A stretch of DNA of 64,000 nt, taken from positions 15,782,119 through 15,846,118 of the forward strand of contig OX031071.1 of the NCBI GenBank assembly GCA_943736015.1, given 5' to 3'. The notes below the pieces were generated by a model. That model was not told the DNA's origin and did not search any database. It saw only the letters and a program-made list of their open reading frames with translations. The position numbers and the translations under genes were made by a program. Positions 59,583 through 64,000 of this stretch are shown here, in pieces. This DNA comes from Tridacna crocea. Taxonomy: Eukaryota; Mollusca; Bivalvia; Cardiida; Cardiidae. The stretch's first letter is position 1, and every line of letters begins with the position of its first letter.

Positions 59583-59650
59583 ATATATAGTGTCTAAAAA
59601 CCAACAATATCACGAGATAAAACACGTTTTTGACTTGCAGAGAATTTAAG

Positions 59651-61728
59651 AACAAGAGGGCCATTGGCCCTGGAACGCTCACCTTAGACTATAGCTTATG
59701 AGTGAAATTCAATTCTTTGAACTTTGGTAAAGCTTCATCCAAGGAACATCCCTGCCAGGTTTCATGAAGATTGGACCAGTGGTTTGGAGAAGATGTTTAA
59801 AGAAATGGTTGACAGACGACAGACGCCAGACATAGGGTAATCAAATATCAAAGCTCTACACCTTCCAGTTTCAAAGAAGAATTTTAAATTTTCTTTCTTT
59901 GTCCTATGTTCGAAATTGTGGTCCCCGGGGCTTGGTCAGTTTTGACCAAAGCAGCGTCCTTGGAATAAACTTGGTAGAGGTCCACTTAAAGATGCTACAT
60001 ACCAAATATCAAAGCTCTGCACCTTCCCATTTAAGAGAAAAAGAAATTTAAAATTTTCCTTATTTGTTCCTATGTTCCAACCTGTGACCTCCAGGCCAGT
60101 TTTGACACCAGGGACATCATAAAACCAAATTTGGTAGAGTTCCACTAGAAGATTCTGCATACCAAATATCAAAGCTCTGCACCTTCAAGTTTCAGAGAAG
60201 AAGATTTCTAAAGTTTTCCTTCTTTATTTTTATGTTCTAACTTGTTACCCCCCTCCGGGGCAGGACCAGTTTTGACCCCAAGGGCATAATATGCACAAAC
60301 TTGGTAGAGGTCCACTAGGAAAATCATAGCTCTATGCCTTCTCGTTTTAGAGAAGAAGAATTTTAAAATTTTCTTTCTTTGTTCCTATGTTGTGACCCCC
60401 GGGGTGGGGCCAGTTTTGAACCCACAGGCATGATTTAAACAAACTTTGTGGAGGTCCACTAGGAGATGCCACATACAAAATATCAAAGCTCTACGCCGTC
60501 TAGTTTCAGAGAAGAAGAATTTTAAAGTTTTCCTTCTTTGTTCCTATGCTCAAAATAGTGACCCCGGGGAGGGGCCAGTTTTGACCCCTGGGGCATCATT
60601 TGAACAAACTAGGTAGAGGTCCACTAGGAGATGCAACAGACCAAATATCAAAGTTCTACGCTTTCTAGTTCTGAGGAAAAGAATTTTAAAGTTTTCCTTC
60701 GTAGTTCCTATGCTCAAACTTGTGACCCCTGGGGTGGGGCCAATTTTGACCCCTGGGGCATAATTTTAACAGACTTGGTAGAGGTACAGACCAAAAATCA
60801 AAGCTCTACGCTTTCTAGTTCTGAGGAATAGAATTTTAAAGTTTTCCTTCTTAGTTCCTATGCTCAAACTTGTGACCCGGGGTGGGTCCAGTTTTAATCC
60901 CAGGAGTATGATTTGAAAAACTTGGTAGAGGTCCACTTGGAGATGCCACATACCAAATATCAAAGCTCTACGCCTTCAAATTTCATCGGAGAAGATTTTT
61001 AAAGTTTTCCTTCTTTGTTCCTAAGCTCAAACTTGTGACCCCCGGGGTGGGACCAATTTTGACCCAAGGGGCATAATTTGAACAAACTTGGTAGAGGTCC
61101 ACTTGGAGATGCCACATACCAAATATCAAAGCTCTCTGCCTTCAAATTTCAGAGGAGAAGATTTTTAAAGTTTTCCTTCTTTGTTCCTATGCTCAATCTT
61201 GTGACCTCTGGGGCAGGGCCAGTTTTGACCCCAGGGGCATAATTTGAACAAACTTGGTAGAGGTCCACTAGGAGATGCCATATACCAAATATCAAAGCTC
61301 TACGCCTTCAAGTTTAAGAGGAGAAGATTTTTGATGTTTTCCTTCTTTGTTCCTATGCTCAAACTTGTTATCCCCGGGGTCGAGGCCAGTTTTGATCCTA
61401 GGGGCATAATTTGAACAAACTTGGTAGAGGTCCATTAGAAGATGCTACACACCAAATATCAAAGCTCTACACCTTCTAGTTTCAGAGAAGAAGATTTTCA
61501 AAGATTTCTTTTTTTTCTTTTTGTTGTCATGGCAACCACAGTTATGGGTGGAATTAAATTCTTTGAACAAACTTGGTAGAGCTTCACCCAAAGAACATTC
61601 CTGCCAAGTTTCATGAAGATTGGCCCAGTGGTTTAGGAGAAGATGGTTAAAGACATTGTTGACGGACGACGGACATAGGGCGATCACAATAGGTCACTCT
61701 TAGCACTTTGTGCTAAGGTGAGCTAAAA
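59651..61728 (-). mobile_element. H2 element downstream of lectin gene
   Basis: AACAAGAGGGCCATTGGCCC to CACTTTGTGCTAAGGTGAGC, about 12 units. Confidence 0.85.
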
Positions 61729-62560
61729 AAGAAAAAGGTTTTAATCCATGTTAGCCTGCGCGAACTTGACCTGTGAAATATTGTTGACAAAAGGGGCAAT
61801 GATAGTCGTGACTTGCACACCTGAGCAATCGTGCACATGAGAGAATCTACCAGCAAAAAACATTCTGCTAAACTGGTCGAAACTAAGGCCTCCTGCCCCC
61901 ATGACTTAATATAATTTTGACCTGAGGTTACCTGTTTTCAGACTCATCAGAGATGTCAAAAGTGTTGGCCTCAAAACTGTACATTTTTTCTCCGTAGATT
62001 TATCCCAGTGGCCTACTTTTTAATTTTTATCCTGCTAAGTAACTAATTTGAAATTTTCAACTTGATAAAAACCCAAATATTGAAATTTCAATGTTATGTT
62101 TTAGAGAATAAAATTTCCCATTCTGACAGCGTAGATCCAAGATCAGACTTCACATTCTGTGCTGTCTGATCTTAATCTACATTGTCCGCATAAGGGTTAA
62201 CAATAACGTGAACCATATTTGAGCTCATCCAAACATCATATGGACCGCCATTCTGGCAAACTTTAACGAGTCTATGTCTGAAAATTTGGCCCCTAGAATG
62301 ATCACTGGGGTTTTATTTGTCATACTCAGCTGGTTCTATATATTTTTAGACATATTCTGACAAACTTTCAAGCGTAGGGGATGGAAAGGTGACCACTAGA
62401 ACATGCAAACATTTTCTTTACGATGTCTTAGTGGCCTAATTTCCAGCCTGAAATATGCATGGCTTTTTTTCTTTTTTGGCCTGACCCAGTGACCTAATTT
62501 TTTACCACAATTTTTAAACCAAAGATATTATTAAGACAATCATTCTGTTAATTTTTCCAG
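61729..62560. other. Unassigned, one P repeat
   Basis: Apart from the P repeat at 62127 nothing is recognised. The sequence ends in an acceptor-like tract before the open frame at 62561. Confidence 0.45.
62127..62187. repeat. P palindromic repeat
   Basis: GCGTAGATCCAAGATCAGAC and CTGTCTGATCTTAATCTACA; followed by GCATAAGGGTTAA. Confidence 0.75.
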
Positions 62561-62869
62561 ATGATTACGATAAATATGTGCCTATGGTACAGTTTATTGC
62601 CCATTTTAACAGCCTGTGCATCTGTTTTCTGGTTTTCAACACCATTGTTGCCAGAAATCTTTTTCTACGCAACTGGCTACTTTTTCACACGCATCAGAGA
62701 TGAGGGGCCAAAAATTGCCGGAAAGTTAGCTGCAACCAGATACGAAACCCATAAACATCAGGTCACAACTCAGATCCGCTTATCTTTGAGCAAGACAAAG
62801 GTCAATCCTGCAGTGGAAGATTACAAAGAAATCAAACCTTGGGTTTTTCTAAAAAGAAATTTACTTTAG
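62561..62869 (+). CDS. Unassigned open frame, hydrophobic N-terminus
   Basis: A 102-codon frame starts with ATG directly after a splice-acceptor-like TTTTTCCAG. The first 45 or so residues are hydrophobic (LWYSLLPILTACASVFWF); the rest is basic and polar. I recognise no family. No matching upstream exon or conserved motif was found, and overlapping frames are also open for a while. It may be a chance frame or a last exon of an unknown gene. Confidence 0.2.
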   Translation: MITINMCLWYSLLPILTACASVFWFSTPLLPEIFFYATGYFFTRIRDEGPKIAGKLAATRYETHKHQVTTQIRLSLSKTKVNPAVEDYKEIKPWVFLKRNLL

Positions 62870-63117
62870 ATCATTTGAATCAATATATATAAAATCATTG
62901 TATAATACTAAAATTTGAAAGAAAAAAAAAAAAAAACCTCTGTATTGTATAATTCTATCTGCTTATATTCAGTATAAACAAAACAAGTTTATAAAATTAA
63001 CATTAATACAAATTTTCTGTTTCTTTAAAAAGTTAGCCATAACTAATCTTTGGTAGATCTATTTAAAGTGATGCAATGAATAGAGAATTTGTCTAAATAA
63101 ACTGCATGACAAAACAC

Positions 63118-64000
63118 AAACAAGAGGGCCATTGGCCCTGGAATGCTCACCTTAGACTATAGCTTATGAGTGAAATCCAATTCTTTGAGCAACTTTGGTA
63201 AAGCTTCACCCAAGGAACATCTCTGCCAAGTTTCATCAAGATTGGCCCAGTGGGTTAGGAGAAGATGTTTAAAGAAATTGTTGACGGGCGACAGACGCTG
63301 GACATAGGGCTATCAAATATCAAAGCTCTACACCTTCCAGTTTCAAAGAAGAATTTTAAATTTTCCTTCTTTGTCCTATGTTCAAACCTGTGGTCCCGAT
63401 GGCTTGGTCTGTTTCAACCAAAGCAGCATCCTTGGAACAAGCTTGGTAGAGGTCCACTCAAAGATGCTACATACCAAATATCAAAGCTCTACAGCTTCCC
63501 GTTAAAGAGAAAAAGAAATTTAAAATTTTCCTTCTTTGTTCCTATGTTCCAACCTGTGACCTCCAGGGCATGGCCAGATTTGACGCCAGCGACATCATAT
63601 GACAAAACTTGGTAGAGGTCCACTAGAAGATTCTGCATACCAAATATCAAAGCTCTGCACCTTCAAGTTTCCGAGAAGATTTTTAAAGTTTTCCTTCTTT
63701 GTTGCTATGTTCCAACCTGTGACCCCCCCGGGGCAGGGCCAGTTTTGACTCCAAGGGCATACCGGTAATATGAACAAACTCGGTAGAGATCCACTAGGAA
63801 TTGCTACATGCCAAATATCATAGTTCTATGCCTTCTAGTTTTAGAGAAGAAGAATTTTAAAATTTTCTTTCTTTGTTCCTATGTTTGAACTTGTGACCCC
63901 CAGAGTGGGGCCAGTTTTGGGCCCATGGGCATGATTTAAACAAACTTGGTAGAGGTCCACTAGGAGATGCCACATACCAAATATCAAAGCTCTATGCCAT
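63118..64000 (-). mobile_element. H2 element cut by the window end
   Basis: Starts AACAAGAGGGCCATTGGCCC and continues through about five units to the last base. Confidence 0.8.

Overview
The window is eukaryotic nuclear DNA: AT-rich, with canonical GT/AG introns and dense short interspersed repeats. The gene content (a split phosphatidylinositol 4-kinase beta gene and a small PAN/Apple plus C-type lectin gene) and the repeat style (long elements built from 155-170 bp tandem units with terminal hairpins, foldback elements, a decayed Ty3/gypsy element) point to a marine bivalve mollusc. That assignment is inference; no species marker is visible.

Layout. (1) 236-14864, + strand: the last nine exons of PI4KB, about the C-terminal 502 residues with the whole kinase domain; the 5' part of the gene lies upstream of the window. 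Its introns hold many repeats, and the last coding segment plus stop codon is repeated twice more just downstream. (2) 15000-29000: no convincing gene; dense repeats and a Ty3/gypsy remnant (23900-25511). (3) 29240-43345: a complex rearranged block. Two outer arms are inverted copies of each other, a third partial copy lies between them, a 2.3 kb segment is directly duplicated, and each arm carries tRNA-like sequences. The duplicated segment holds an array of a short motif at about 50 bp spacing. (4) 43350-48900: repeat remnants and unassigned sequence. (5) 48902-59492, + strand: five exons encoding a PAN/Apple domain followed by a complete long-form C-type lectin domain. (6) 59650-64000: more tandem-unit elements and one weak open frame.

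The two genes look unrelated in function: PI4KB makes PI4P on Golgi membranes, while the lectin is probably secreted and sugar-binding. Most of the biology particular to this window is in the repeats. The main family (called M1 here) is a roughly 230 bp TTAA-flanked MITE with a spacer-free central palindrome. Two cases in the window let its insertion site be read directly: an empty/filled site pair and a copy nested inside another copy. Different copies and a sister family (M2) change both palindrome arms in a matching way. Larger elements (H1, H2, H3) share a terminal hairpin followed by TCTTGT and appear to insert within T runs, as Helentron-type non-autonomous elements do. All coordinates were read by eye; repeat borders may be off by a few bases, and older copies by tens of bases.
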